From positions 434,001 through 498,000 of the forward strand of contig CACWNQ010000001.1 in NCBI GenBank assembly GCA_902762385.1: 64,000 nucleotides of DNA. The letters run 5' to 3'. Shown one piece after another: positions 17,071-24,980 of this stretch; positions within the stretch are counted from its first letter, which is position 1; each line of letters starts with the position of its first letter. The position numbers and the translations under genes are program-made. The stretch comes from an uncultured Bacteroidales bacterium. GTDB lineage: Bacteria; Bacteroidota; Bacteroidia; Bacteroidales; Muribaculaceae. The notes beneath the pieces were generated by a model, which saw only the letters and a list, made by a program, of their open reading frames with translations, searched no databases and was not told the DNA's origin.

Positions 17071-17078
17071 TTTTCTAT
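17045..17078 (+). terminator. Terminator hairpin formed by the degenerate last CRISPR repeat
   Basis: TCGCAC-T-CATA (17045-17055) pairs with TATG-G-GTGCGA (17060-17070), 11 pairs including one T-G, with a 4-nt loop TATC, followed by TTTTCTAT. The repeat stem has been retained and extended while the rest of the repeat is gone. Confidence 0.65.
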
Positions 17079-17145
17079 ATAAATACATCTTTATTATAGA
17101 GCTTGCGATACTTTTTGACACAAGTCAAGCGAGTCCATAGATCTC

Positions 17146-17493
17146 TTAACCCTTCTTGTCCCTGTCGTAGTGGGGCATTTCGTTGGGGATAACCATCGAG
17201 ATTTCGACCATGCCTGCCACCTTGCCGTCGACTCCTCGCCATGGCGACTGGTAAATCATCTTGCGCTGGCCGTTCTTGGTGATAGTGTAGGCGTTAATGG
17301 TGTCGCTCTCCATCATGTGGCGAATCATCGCCTGCGAGCGCTCGTTGTGGCAGGGGAAAAGGTTCTGCCCTACCATCGACTTGCCACCCTTGTTAAACGT
17401 TTCGCGCGATTTCTCGTTCATATAAATCACTTTACCCTCGGTGTCGCACACCGTCACTGCGCAATACAGTCCTTCGGCCCAATCGATTTTCAT
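17146..17493 (-). CDS. Single-domain PAS protein
   Basis: 115 aa made of one PAS domain: VTVCDTEGKVIYMNEKSRETF at the N terminus, then GKSMVGQNLFPCHNERSQAMIRHMMESD, TKNGQRKMIYQSPWR and a final strand GKVAGMVEISMVIP. It resembles the PAS domain found at the end of DUF438-type proteins. There is no output domain, so it may bind a ligand or cofactor and act on a partner. Its ATG overlaps the stop of the C26 peptidase gene (ATGA, 17490-17493), making it the last gene of a three-gene coupled operon with nhaC. The signal sensed is unknown. Confidence 0.75.
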   Translation of the reverse strand: MKIDWAEGLYCAVTVCDTEGKVIYMNEKSRETFNKGGKSMVGQNLFPCHNERSQAMIRHMMESDTINAYTITKNGQRKMIYQSPWRGVDGKVAGMVEISMVIPNEMPHYDRDKKG

Positions 17494-18467
17494 TTTTTTA
17501 GTTTTTTAGTATAGTTTATTAATGTTCTGAAATAGTTAACTCCTTGATAAAGTTGCATGAAGCAGTGGGCATCGTCCTCGCCTGAAACGTGCTTTCGCAC
17601 AGCCTCCTCGGGATGAAACTGAACGCCCAGGGCAAACGTCTTGTCGGTGCGCTCAATGGCCTCGATGATGTCGATGCCTTGAGTGGGAGTCACCCCGGTG
17701 ACCTTAAGGCAGGTGCCACTCACATCGCCCACCACCTGATGGTGCCACGACGGCACATTCCTGATGGTGTCGCTAATCTCAATGCCATAGAGCAACGACG
17801 AAGCGTCGGTAATCACCACATCGTGTGGCACGTAGTGACGCTTTCCGTTCTCATCACGCACCGAGCGATGCATGTTATCATAGTCGATGCCATTGGCCTT
17901 ATAGTGATTGTCCAGGTCTTGAATAAGGCCTGCCCCACTCACCACGGCAAGCATCTGCATGCCACGGCACAGGCCCAAAACCGGAATGTCGTGATCGAGG
18001 CAATAGGCCATAGTGAGGTATTCGGACAAGTCGCGAGTGACATCGCACACATCGCCCTCAACGCCATGCCAGGGCTGCGGTTCACGGAATAGCGTGGAAC
18101 TGATGTCGGCCCCACCCAGAAACACCACTGCATCAATGCCCTTGAGCACCTGCTCGGCATTAGAGCCATGCCAGGTGTCGCGCTTAATGTGCTCGGCATA
18201 CTGGGGCAAGAGCACACCATCGGCGTCGACATATTTTGACTGCAGCCTCACGCTATCGTAGTCGAAGCCAGCAGGACGCACCTGATCAAGTATCACGGCC
18301 TCGCCGCCAGCAAGCTCAACGGCTATCACGACACGGTCGTCGGCTGTGATGCCAGGCTTCCAAGCAAGGCCCACGCGCACGGCATCCTGCGCCAGTGCCA
18401 CAGTGCACAGGCAGCAGCACAGCATCAAGAGGGCAAAAACCCTTGCGATATTAGTCTTGGACTTCAT
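17490..18467 (-). CDS. Secreted gamma-glutamyl hydrolase-like peptidase (C26, class I glutamine amidotransferase fold)
   Basis: The start at 18467 (MKSKTNIARVFALLMLCCCLCTVALAQ) gives a clear signal peptide and 325 aa, placing the enzyme in the periplasm. The fold is class I amidotransferase: VVFLGGADISSTLF, the nucleophile elbow VLGLCRGMQML (Cys), HHQVVGDVSG, and FALGVQFHPEEAV (His and Glu of the triad). This is the family of PuuD and gamma-glutamyl-GABA hydrolases. A periplasmic copy probably cleaves gamma-glutamyl or similar amides, but the substrate is inferred only. It overlaps nhaC by 17 bp and the PAS gene by 4 bp. Confidence 0.8.
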   Translation of the reverse strand: MKSKTNIARVFALLMLCCCLCTVALAQDAVRVGLAWKPGITADDRVVIAVELAGGEAVILDQVRPAGFDYDSVRLQSKYVDADGVLLPQYAEHIKRDTWHGSNAEQVLKGIDAVVFLGGADISSTLFREPQPWHGVEGDVCDVTRDLSEYLTMAYCLDHDIPVLGLCRGMQMLAVVSGAGLIQDLDNHYKANGIDYDNMHRSVRDENGKRHYVPHDVVITDASSLLYGIEISDTIRNVPSWHHQVVGDVSGTCLKVTGVTPTQGIDIIEAIERTDKTFALGVQFHPEEAVRKHVSGEDDAHCFMQLYQGVNYFRTLINYTKKLKK

Positions 18468-19932
18468 ATTCCTGGGCATTAACGGGTTCGGTTTCAGAGT
18501 CTTTATGCTTGATGCGCCATCCGAGCGCCGCAACCAGCAGCGTCATGAGCGGGCAGAGCAAATTGAAGAAGCAGTAAGGCAGATAGGTAAGAGTGGGCAC
18601 TCCGAGCACTGTGGCCTGGGTCATACCACAAGTGTTCCACGGCACGAGCACCGAAGTGACTGTCGCCGAGTCCTCGGTAGTACGGCTCAGCAACCTGGCT
18701 TCATAGCCAAGCTGGCGATACACCTCACGGAACATGTCGGCATTAAGCACGATGCTGATAAACTGGTCGCCAGTGGTGAGGTTTAGCAACAGGCCGGTGC
18801 TGACGGTCGACGCCACAAGACTGAAGCGCGACTTAATCCAGCTAATCACTTGACGGGTGATGCTCTCGAGCATGCCGCTGGCAACCATCGCGGCACCAAA
18901 GCACATGGCGCACAAGATGAGCCACACCGTGTTGAGCATTCCTGCCATGCCACCTGTCGACACCAGGTCGTTCAAGGCAGCATAGCCAGTGTCGACTGCC
19001 GTCGACCCATAGAAAGTGATTGCCAGTCCGCGCGTGAGTGCTCCCGCCATGCTCAATGTGGCATCATCGGCAATTTGGCACAAGATGTGAGGCTGAAGTA
19101 TCAACGCGAAGATTCCAGCCAAAATCGACGATGTGAAGAGGACTATGAGCGATGGCACCTTGCGGGCAATCAATATGCCTGTTATCACTGGCACCAGCAG
19201 AGTCCACAGCGATATATTAAACGTGGATTGAAGGCCATGAGTGTATTGCTCCACATTGACCGTCGAAACTGAGTCATGACCCAAACCGGCAATCAGGAAT
19301 ATTACCAGCGAGATGGAGAGCGCCGGCACCGTGGTGTGCATCATGTAGCGGATGTGGACAAAGAGGTCGACACGCGTGGCCGACGAGGCAAGTATTGTAG
19401 TGTCGCTCAACGGCGACATCTTATCACCGAAATAGGCGCCCGAGATTATTGCTCCAGCCGTCCAGGCCTTGTCGATGCCCAGCGCCTCACCCACTCCCAG
19501 CAGCGCCACGCCGATGGTGGCCACTGTGGTCCATGAGCTGCCCGAGAGCAGCGACACTATCGAGCATATAACACACGCTGTGACAAGGAAAAAGCGCGGC
19601 GACAACAGCTCAATGCCATAGTAGATGAGTGTGGGAACCACACCGCTTATCATCCACGACCCGGCAAGCATGCCCACCGAGAGCAGAATCATAATCGTAA
19701 CAAAGATTCCACTCATGGTCTTGGCCATTTGCCGCTCAAAGGTTCTCCACTTCACATGGTAAAACGCCATTGAAATGAACACACACACTGCCATGCCCAT
19801 AATCAGAGCAATTTGACTGCCACCACTCAGGGCATCACTGCCAAAAAGGTTGATGATGACAACCAGCATTGCTATGAGTAGCACTATGGGTATGGCCGCA
19901 ACCAGCGGGTGAGGAATCTTCTTATTCTCCAT
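18451..19932 (-). CDS. nhaC: NhaC-family Na+/H+ antiporter
   Basis: Inner-membrane antiporter or organic-acid/sodium exchanger. The start at 19932 (MENKKIPHPLVAAIPIVLL) gives 493 aa with about 12 hydrophobic helices. Family blocks are WMISGVVPTLIYYGIELLSPRFF, the loop SLLSGSSWTTVATIGVALLGVG, GAIISGAYFGDKMSPLSDTTILAS (the conserved SPLSDTT), and NLTTGDQFISIVL. NhaC relatives include malate-lactate antiporters, so the substrate is not certain. It is the first gene of the operon with the periplasmic peptidase and PAS protein. A -7-like box TAAGTTTG (19951-19958 on the minus strand) lies 18 nt upstream. Confidence 0.88.
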   Translation of the reverse strand: MENKKIPHPLVAAIPIVLLIAMLVVIINLFGSDALSGGSQIALIMGMAVCVFISMAFYHVKWRTFERQMAKTMSGIFVTIMILLSVGMLAGSWMISGVVPTLIYYGIELLSPRFFLVTACVICSIVSLLSGSSWTTVATIGVALLGVGEALGIDKAWTAGAIISGAYFGDKMSPLSDTTILASSATRVDLFVHIRYMMHTTVPALSISLVIFLIAGLGHDSVSTVNVEQYTHGLQSTFNISLWTLLVPVITGILIARKVPSLIVLFTSSILAGIFALILQPHILCQIADDATLSMAGALTRGLAITFYGSTAVDTGYAALNDLVSTGGMAGMLNTVWLILCAMCFGAAMVASGMLESITRQVISWIKSRFSLVASTVSTGLLLNLTTGDQFISIVLNADMFREVYRQLGYEARLLSRTTEDSATVTSVLVPWNTCGMTQATVLGVPTLTYLPYCFFNLLCPLMTLLVAALGWRIKHKDSETEPVNAQEYEVQD

Positions 19933-19950
19933 ATAGAACAATTTAAAATG

Positions 19951-19958
19951 CAAACTTA
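19951..19958 (-). promoter_or_regulatory. Candidate -7 box for the nhaC operon
   Basis: Minus-strand TAAGTTTG fits TAnnTTTG and is 18 nt before the start at 19932. No clear -33 element is seen. Confidence 0.45.
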
Positions 19959-20122
19959 CAAAAAAAATGTTATTTTCGCCTCATTTTAAAACAAAAACCC
20001 TCAATTGAAGCACCAATTAAAATCGTGCCACACGACATGCAACAACCACTACCCTAGCCACTCAATATCAATCTTAGCTGCCTGAATACGCACGCGCGAA
20101 TAATAAAAAACATTAAAATGAC

Positions 20123-20152
20123 TTGACATGTGACGAATTATATGTAACTTTG
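20123..20152 (+). promoter_or_regulatory. Promoter of bamD-rpoZ
   Basis: TTG (20123-20125), 19 bp, TAACTTTG (20145-20152), 23 nt before the bamD ATG. Confidence 0.72.
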
Positions 20153-20175
20153 CACGCTAATAAGCTAAAAATGAA

Positions 20176-20982
20176 ATGAAACGTCGTTTTTTGATAATAT
20201 TATCCCTGGTTTTGATGCTCACCAGCTGTGGCGAGTACAACAAAGTGCTAAAGAGCAACGACTACAACCTTAAGTATGAGTATGCCAAAAAAGCCTTTGA
20301 AAACAAGAAATATACACAAGCTCACACTATATTTGCCGATCTAGTGCCCATCTTCAAAGGCACTGAGAAAGGTGAAGAGTGCCTGTATCTGCTGGGACTA
20401 AGCCACTATGAGAACCACGATTACCTGAATTCTGGGTCCTATTTCAAGCAGTACTACACCCAGTATCCCAAGGGCAAGTTTACCGAGCTGGCACGCTACT
20501 ATGCAGGCTATGGCTACTATCTCGACTCTCCCGAGCCTCAGCTCGACCAGAGCGAGACAATTAAAGCCATCGAAGAGTTGCAGGCTTTCCTCGACTACTT
20601 CCCCAAGAGCGACAAGGTGGCAATTGCACAGAACGCAATCTTCGAGCTTCAAGACAAGCTGGTGCTTAAAGAACTTGAGAACGCTCAGCTCTACTACGAC
20701 CTAGGCAACTATCTGGGCAACAACTATGAGAGCGCTGTAATCACAGCTAAAAACGCCATCAAGTCCTACCCTTACAGCAAGTATAAAGAGAAACTTGAGA
20801 TGCTGATACTACGCTCACGCTTCAAGGAGGCACAACTGAGTGTCGACGAGAAGAAAGAAGAACGATTCAGAACTGTTGTCGACGAGTATTACGCCTTTAT
20901 CAACGACTACCCTAACAGCGAGAGCCGCAAAGAGGCCGACAACATTTTCAAGATTGCCGACAAATTCCTAAATCACAAATAA
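20176..20982 (+). CDS. bamD: Outer membrane protein assembly factor BamD
   Basis: Lipoprotein subunit of the BAM complex. The signal MKRRFLIILSLVLMLTSC ends in a lipobox with Cys18. TPR-like helical repeats follow through the whole protein (YEYAKKAFENKKYTQAHTIFADLVPIF, CLYLLGLSHYENHDYLNSGSYFKQYYTQYPKGK, AIEELQAFLDYFPKSDKVAIAQ, AVITAKNAIKSYPYSKYKEKLEMLILRSRF). 268 aa is the usual length. The gene order bamD followed by the omega subunit gene is common in Bacteroidetes and supports both calls. Confidence 0.93.
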   Translation: MKRRFLIILSLVLMLTSCGEYNKVLKSNDYNLKYEYAKKAFENKKYTQAHTIFADLVPIFKGTEKGEECLYLLGLSHYENHDYLNSGSYFKQYYTQYPKGKFTELARYYAGYGYYLDSPEPQLDQSETIKAIEELQAFLDYFPKSDKVAIAQNAIFELQDKLVLKELENAQLYYDLGNYLGNNYESAVITAKNAIKSYPYSKYKEKLEMLILRSRFKEAQLSVDEKKEERFRTVVDEYYAFINDYPNSESRKEADNIFKIADKFLNHK

Positions 20983-21044
20983 GCGATTTGCGCAACACAA
21001 AGAGTAACGAACAATATAAATTTCACATATAATAAATAGACACA

Positions 21045-21389
21045 ATGGCTATCGATTACAAGAAATCAAACGCTCCACAAAACACTACAGTTCACGACCT
21101 CATCGACCTTGCACAACAAACTGGCAACATCTATGAGACAGTGGCTATCATTGGCAAACGCGCCAACCAAATCTCGGCCGACATGAAAAATGACCTGGAG
21201 AAGAAACTGCAGGAGTTCACCGAGAAAACCGACAATCTCGAGGAAATTTCAGAAAACAGAGAGCAAATAGAAATCTCGAAATACTACGAGAAGCTGCCAA
21301 AATCTACTCTCATTGCAACCAAGGAGTATGAGGATGGAAAACTTTACCATCGCAATGTGAGCAAGGAAAAAGAAGGCATCAACTTCTAA
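21045..21389 (+). CDS. rpoZ: RNA polymerase omega subunit (Rpb6/RpoZ family)
   Basis: 114 aa. Opening MAIDYKKSNAPQNTTVHDLIDLAQQTGNIYETVAIIGKRANQIS matches the Bacteroidetes omega family, with the conserved YETVAIIGKRANQI helix. The C-terminal YYEKLPKSTLIATKEYEDGKLYHR block is also typical. It binds the beta-prime subunit and aids RNA polymerase assembly. It follows bamD by 62 bp and probably shares its promoter, and a strong terminator follows. The coaBC gene that often comes third in this arrangement is not here. Confidence 0.9.
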   Translation: MAIDYKKSNAPQNTTVHDLIDLAQQTGNIYETVAIIGKRANQISADMKNDLEKKLQEFTEKTDNLEEISENREQIEISKYYEKLPKSTLIATKEYEDGKLYHRNVSKEKEGINF

Positions 21390-21424
21390 CAGAATCGCCT
21401 CTCTCGTTTTCACCACGAGAAATC

Positions 21425-21466
21425 ATGAGCCGCGACACCCATTCAGGTTGTCGCGGCTCATTTTAC
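21425..21466 (+). terminator. Intrinsic terminator after rpoZ
   Basis: Thirteen-base-pair stem ATGAGCCGCGACA / TGTCGCGGCTCAT (21425-21437 and 21449-21461), followed by TTTACTTT. It lies between the end of rpoZ and a convergent gene. Confidence 0.85.
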
Positions 21467-21494
21467 TTTGCTTAAAAATGTCTAAAAGAGTCTT

Positions 21495-21962
21495 TTAGAA
21501 TTTGTACTTGAAGCCAAGGCAAGTAACGCTCTGGTTCATGTCTTTAAGAATCTGGAAACGCTCCTCAACATAGAAAGCAAAGCGGTTGTTGATTGTGTAC
21601 TCACCTCCAACACCCACGTTGGCACCAAAACGGTTAACACCATCAAATCCATCGGGAGTAACTCTTGCATAAGAGAAGCCTGCCAAAGGATAGATGGCAA
21701 ACTTGCTGCTTGTGTGAATCAAATAATGCAAGTTAAGGTTCACATTGAAAGCATTCACGTGATCGCTCTCAAAATAGTAAATGAACTCGGGCTCAATTCT
21801 AAAGTTGTTGACAAACTCATACTGGAAGTTAAGTCCAAGACCTACCATTGAATGCTTTGAAGCATAGCTGAACTGGGCACCAAAGGCCTTCTCACCTTGT
21901 GCAGCGTTCATTGAGAACACGCCTGCCAGAGCCACAAGACTCAAAATTAAGAATTTCTTCAT
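21495..21962 (-). CDS. Small outer membrane beta-barrel protein
   Basis: 155 aa with signal peptide MKKFLILSLVALAGVFSMNAAQ. The mature part alternates polar and hydrophobic residues in about eight strands (FGAQFSYAS, MVGLGLNFQYEFV, FRIEPEFIYYFES, FNVNLNLHYLIH, FAIYPLAGFSYARV, FGANVGVGGEYTI, FAFYVEERFQI) and ends in FKYKF with a terminal Phe, the usual outer-membrane barrel signature. It belongs to the OmpA/OmpX-like porin-family barrels. A specific role is not visible. It has its own promoter upstream and is separated from gdhA by a terminator. Confidence 0.82.
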   Translation of the reverse strand: MKKFLILSLVALAGVFSMNAAQGEKAFGAQFSYASKHSMVGLGLNFQYEFVNNFRIEPEFIYYFESDHVNAFNVNLNLHYLIHTSSKFAIYPLAGFSYARVTPDGFDGVNRFGANVGVGGEYTINNRFAFYVEERFQILKDMNQSVTCLGFKYKF

Positions 21963-22018
21963 AACAATAATTAATTTAATTATAAGCTATTAAGTAAAAA
22001 AACATAATAATCTGTTTG

Positions 22019-22050
22019 CAAAAGTAGCACTTTTATATTTTATAAACAAA
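22019..22050 (-). promoter_or_regulatory. Promoter of the beta-barrel gene
   Basis: Minus-strand TTTG (22047-22050), 20 bp, TACTTTTG (22019-22026). The leader is about 55 nt. The -33 element touches the gdhA terminator hairpin. Confidence 0.65.
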
Positions 22051-22080
22051 TGTCTGCCCCCAAAAATTGAGAGCAGACAT
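22050..22080 (-). terminator. Terminator after gdhA
   Basis: ATGTCTGC (22050-22057) pairs with GCAGACAT (22073-22080). Reading the minus strand the stem is followed by TTGTTTATAAAA. Confidence 0.65.
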
Positions 22081-22122
22081 TGCAGTTATATTATCTATTG
22101 TTATATCAATTGCTGATATCGA

Positions 22123-23434
22123 TTAGATAACGCCCTGCTCGAGCATAGCCTGAGCAACCTTCATGAAGCCGGCGATGTTAGCACCCTTAACATAGTCGAT
22201 AGTGCCATCAGCTTGAGTACCGAACTTCACGCACTGCTCGTGGATGTTCTCCATGATCCAGTGAAGCTTCTCGTCAACTTCCTTAGCCGACCAGCTCAGG
22301 TGAGCAGCGTTCTGAGTCATCTCAAGACCAGAAGTAGCTACGCCACCAGCGTTAACGGCCTTGCCAGGAGCGAAGAGGATGCCGTTCTTCTGGAAGAAGT
22401 GGATAGCGCCAGGTTGGCAACCCATGTTAGAAACCTCGCAGCAGCACCAGCAGCCGTTAGCCTTGAGTTCCTTAGCGTCGTCCTCGCTAAGCTCGTTCTG
22501 GAATGCGCAAGGAAGAGCGATGTCGCAAGGAATGCTCCAAGCCTTCTTGCCAGCAGTGAACTTAGCCCTTGTTGCGGTTAGAAGCACGCATTTCAAGCAT
22601 ATAATCGATCATCTCGGGAGTGATGCCTTCGGGAATCTCGCAAACGCCGTCGGGGCCAGAAATGGCAACAACCTTAGCGCCGAGCTCAACAGCCTTCTTC
22701 GAAGCACCCCAAGCCACGTTACCGAAGCCCGAGAGAGCAACCTTCATACCCTTGATGTCCTTGCCAGCCTTGTGGAGCAGGTGCTGAGTGAAATAGAGAG
22801 CACCGTAGCCAGTAGCCTCGGGACGGAGGATAGAGCCACCCCAAGTCTCGCCCTTGCCAGTGAGCACGCCAGTGTGATAGCGGCGAGCCAGCTTTTGATA
22901 CATACCATTGAGGTAACCAATCTCACGACCACCAACACCAACGTCGCCAGCGGGAACGTCCTGGTCGGGACCAATATTGTGACGGAGCTCAAGCATGAAA
23001 GCTTGGCAGAAACGCATAATCTCAGCGTCGCTCTTACCTACTGGATCGAAGTCAGAGCCACCCTTGCCACCGCCCATAGGCAGAGTAGTAAGAGCGTTTT
23101 TGAAAGTCTGCTCGAAACCGAGGAACTTCAGCATTGATGGAGTAACAGCCTTGTGGAAGCGAAGACCACCCTTGTATGGGCCAATAGCGCTGTTGAACTG
23201 TACGCGATAGCCGAGGTTAGTTTGAACCTCACCCTTATCGTCGATCCAGGTCACACGGAATGTGAAGATGCGCTCGGGCTCAACCATGCGCTCAACGATC
23301 TTGGCTTTCTCAAACTCGGGATGCTGGTTATAAACCTCCTCGATAGACTCAAGTACTTCACGTACAGCCTGCAGATACTCAGATTCGCCTGGGTGTTTAG
23401 CCTCCAGGTCGGCCATAATTTTTTCAACGTTCAT
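22123..23434 (-). pseudogene. gdhA: NADP-type glutamate dehydrogenase with an internal frameshift
   Basis: Two overlapping frames together encode GdhA. Frame A (23434 to 22562, 290 aa) carries the substrate domain with GYRVQFNSAIGPYKGGLRFH and LPMGGGKGGSDFDP (catalytic Lys region), then the start of the Rossmann domain (LSGFGNVAWGA). It ends ..EMRASNRNKG-stop. Frame B picks up at AKFTAGKKAWSIPCDIALPC (about 22566) and continues to the normal C terminus (GGVATSGLEMTQNAAHLSWS ... GFMKVAQAMLEQGVI, stop 22123). Relative to GdhA relatives about nine residues (the VxDYAxKFG helix) are missing at the junction, so the lesion is a deletion of non-triplet length rather than a single base. It may be a real pseudogene or an assembly error. 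Both halves otherwise look well conserved. Confidence 0.85.
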
Positions 23435-23492
23435 GATTGAAATGATTTAAAATAATGGTTTTAAAAAATAGTTTAGTTTTTAAAGAACATGA

Positions 23493-23500
23493 CAAATTTA
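23493..23500 (-). promoter_or_regulatory. Candidate -7 box for gdhA
   Basis: Minus-strand TAAATTTG, 58 nt before the gdhA start. The -33 element is not clear. The 404-bp gap 23435-23838 between divergent gdhA and serC also holds the serC promoter and an inverted repeat (23722-23741); the remainder is AT-rich with no gene. Confidence 0.4.
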
Positions 23501-23721
23501 TATCAAAAAAGTGGAATAGCGCAGCTTTAAAAACATGTTTTTTAGCATAAAATTGACTTTTATCCATTTTTCACAGCTGTTTATTTAATTTAAACTAATA
23601 ACAAAAATTAATTACAAATTGCAATTTGATTAACAATCTCCATAATCATTTAATAAAAAGGATGATGTTTGTAGATTTTGCACCTAAAAATCGCAAAAAA
23701 CGCTATTTAACAGAAATCTTG

Positions 23722-23741
23722 ATTATGTTTTATAACATAAT
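23722..23741. promoter_or_regulatory. Perfect inverted repeat upstream of serC, possible operator
   Basis: ATTATGTT (23722-23729), 4-nt centre TTAT, AACATAAT (23734-23741). It lies about 20 bp upstream of the serC -33 element. No regulator can be named. Confidence 0.4.
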
Positions 23742-23760
23742 TTCTTTTGGTGTTTTATTA

Positions 23761-23790
23761 TTGTTGAGTCAATAAAAATAGGTACTTTTG
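23761..23790 (+). promoter_or_regulatory. Promoter of serC
   Basis: TTG (23761-23763), 19 bp, TACTTTTG (23783-23790), 48 nt before the ATG. Confidence 0.68.
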
Positions 23791-23838
23791 CGAAAAGATT
23801 TTTTATTACCATTATTTATTTAAAACAAACTACATTTT

Positions 23839-24906
23839 ATGAAGAAGCACAATTTCTATGCAGGCCCATCAATTTTAAGTCAGTATGCTATTGATAAGAC
23901 TATTGAGGGCATTCGTGATTTTGCCGGTACAGGCTTATCGGTTCTTGAGATTTCTCACCGCAGCAAGGAGTTTCAAGCTGTAATGGACGAGGCGCAGGCC
24001 CTCTTCAAGGAATTGCTTGATATCCCCGAGGGATATGAAGTATTGTTCGTGGGTGGTGGTGCCAGCACTCAGTTCTGCATGGTTCCTTACAACCTGCTCA
24101 AGACTAAGGCTGCTTATGTAGACTCAGGTACATGGGCCAACAAAGCCATCAAAGAGGCTAAACTCTTTGGCGAGGTTGAAGTAGTAGCTTCATCAAAAGA
24201 AGACAACTACATTTACTACCCCAAGAACTTTACCGTTCCTGCCGATGCCGATTATCTTCATATCACTACCAACAATACTATCTATGGCACCGAGTTGCGT
24301 GAAGATCTCGATGTTAATGTACCATTGGTAGCCGACATGTCGAGCGACATCTTCTCTCGCCCTGTTGACGTATCTAAGTACGCTCTCATCTATGGTGGCG
24401 CACAGAAGAACCTCGCTCCTGCAGGTGTTACTTTCGTTATCATTAAGAAGGACATCCTGGGCAAAGTTGACCGTGCTATCCCAACTATGCTTAACTATCA
24501 GACTCATATCGACAAGGGTTCGATGTTCAATACTCCTCCCGTATTACCTATCTTCACTGCTTTGCAGACTCTGCGTTGGCTCAAAGACCTGGGCGGCGTG
24601 AAAGAAATGCAGCGCATCAACGAGGAGAAAGGTGCGTGCCTCTATGACGCTATTGACAATAGCCGCATGTTTGTTGGTACTACTCACGAGGATAGCCGCT
24701 CGCTCATGAATGTTTGCTTCGTAATGAAGCCCGAGTACAAAGAGCTTGAGAAGGACTTCCTCGAATTTGCAACAAGCAAAGGCATCGTTGGCATCAAGGG
24801 TCACCGCAGTGTTGGTGGTTTCCGTGCTTCGCTCTACAATGCACTTCCTCTCGAGAGCGTGAAGGTTCTTGTTGACGCCATGAAGGAATTTGAGAACAAT
24901 CATTAA
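23839..24906 (+). CDS. serC: Phosphoserine aminotransferase
   Basis: PLP enzyme converting 3-phosphohydroxypyruvate and glutamate to phosphoserine and 2-oxoglutarate (serine pathway, also the pyridoxine branch). [17 protein letters not shown] is the family opening. [16 protein letters not shown] binds the cofactor phosphate, and the Schiff-base lysine is Lys190 in [12 protein letters not shown]. The end [30 protein letters not shown] is typical. 355 aa is full length. It is followed by serA on the same strand, with a hairpin between them. Confidence 0.96.
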   Translation: MKKHNFYAGPSILSQYAIDKTIEGIRDFAGTGLSVLEISHRSKEFQAVMDEAQALFKELLDIPEGYEVLFVGGGASTQFCMVPYNLLKTKAAYVDSGTWANKAIKEAKLFGEVEVVASSKEDNYIYYPKNFTVPADADYLHITTNNTIYGTELREDLDVNVPLVADMSSDIFSRPVDVSKYALIYGGAQKNLAPAGVTFVIIKKDILGKVDRAIPTMLNYQTHIDKGSMFNTPPVLPIFTALQTLRWLKDLGGVKEMQRINEEKGACLYDAIDNSRMFVGTTHEDSRSLMNVCFVMKPEYKELEKDFLEFATSKGIVGIKGHRSVGGFRASLYNALPLESVKVLVDAMKEFENNH

Positions 24907-24927
24907 TTCACACATTATAAAATATAG

Positions 24928-24962
24928 TGGGTCATGGCCAAGTCGTGGCCCACTTTAAAACA
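24928..24962 (+). promoter_or_regulatory. Intercistronic hairpin between serC and serA
   Basis: AGTGGGTCA pairs with TGGCCCACT (9 pairs, one T-G) around a loop of about 11 nt, followed by TTAAAACAATAAAA rather than a T run. It could be a weak terminator, an attenuator or an RNA-stability element. The trailing ACTTTAAAACAA is shared with the hairpin between acn and icd. Confidence 0.5.
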
Positions 24963-24980
24963 ATAAAAACCCAAAACATA

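Noticed and set aside
19217-19231. Sequence ACGTGGATTGAA in nhaC resembling a CRISPR repeat end
   Set aside because: It is a short chance match within coding sequence with no paired stem or neighbouring repeats.
21045-21389. Reading rpoZ as an unrelated hypothetical protein
   Set aside because: The YETVAIIGKRANQI motif and the bamD neighbour support RNA polymerase omega.
22562-22596. Programmed frameshift as explanation for split gdhA
   Set aside because: About nine residues are missing at the joint and there is no slippery sequence of a known kind, so a deletion fits better.
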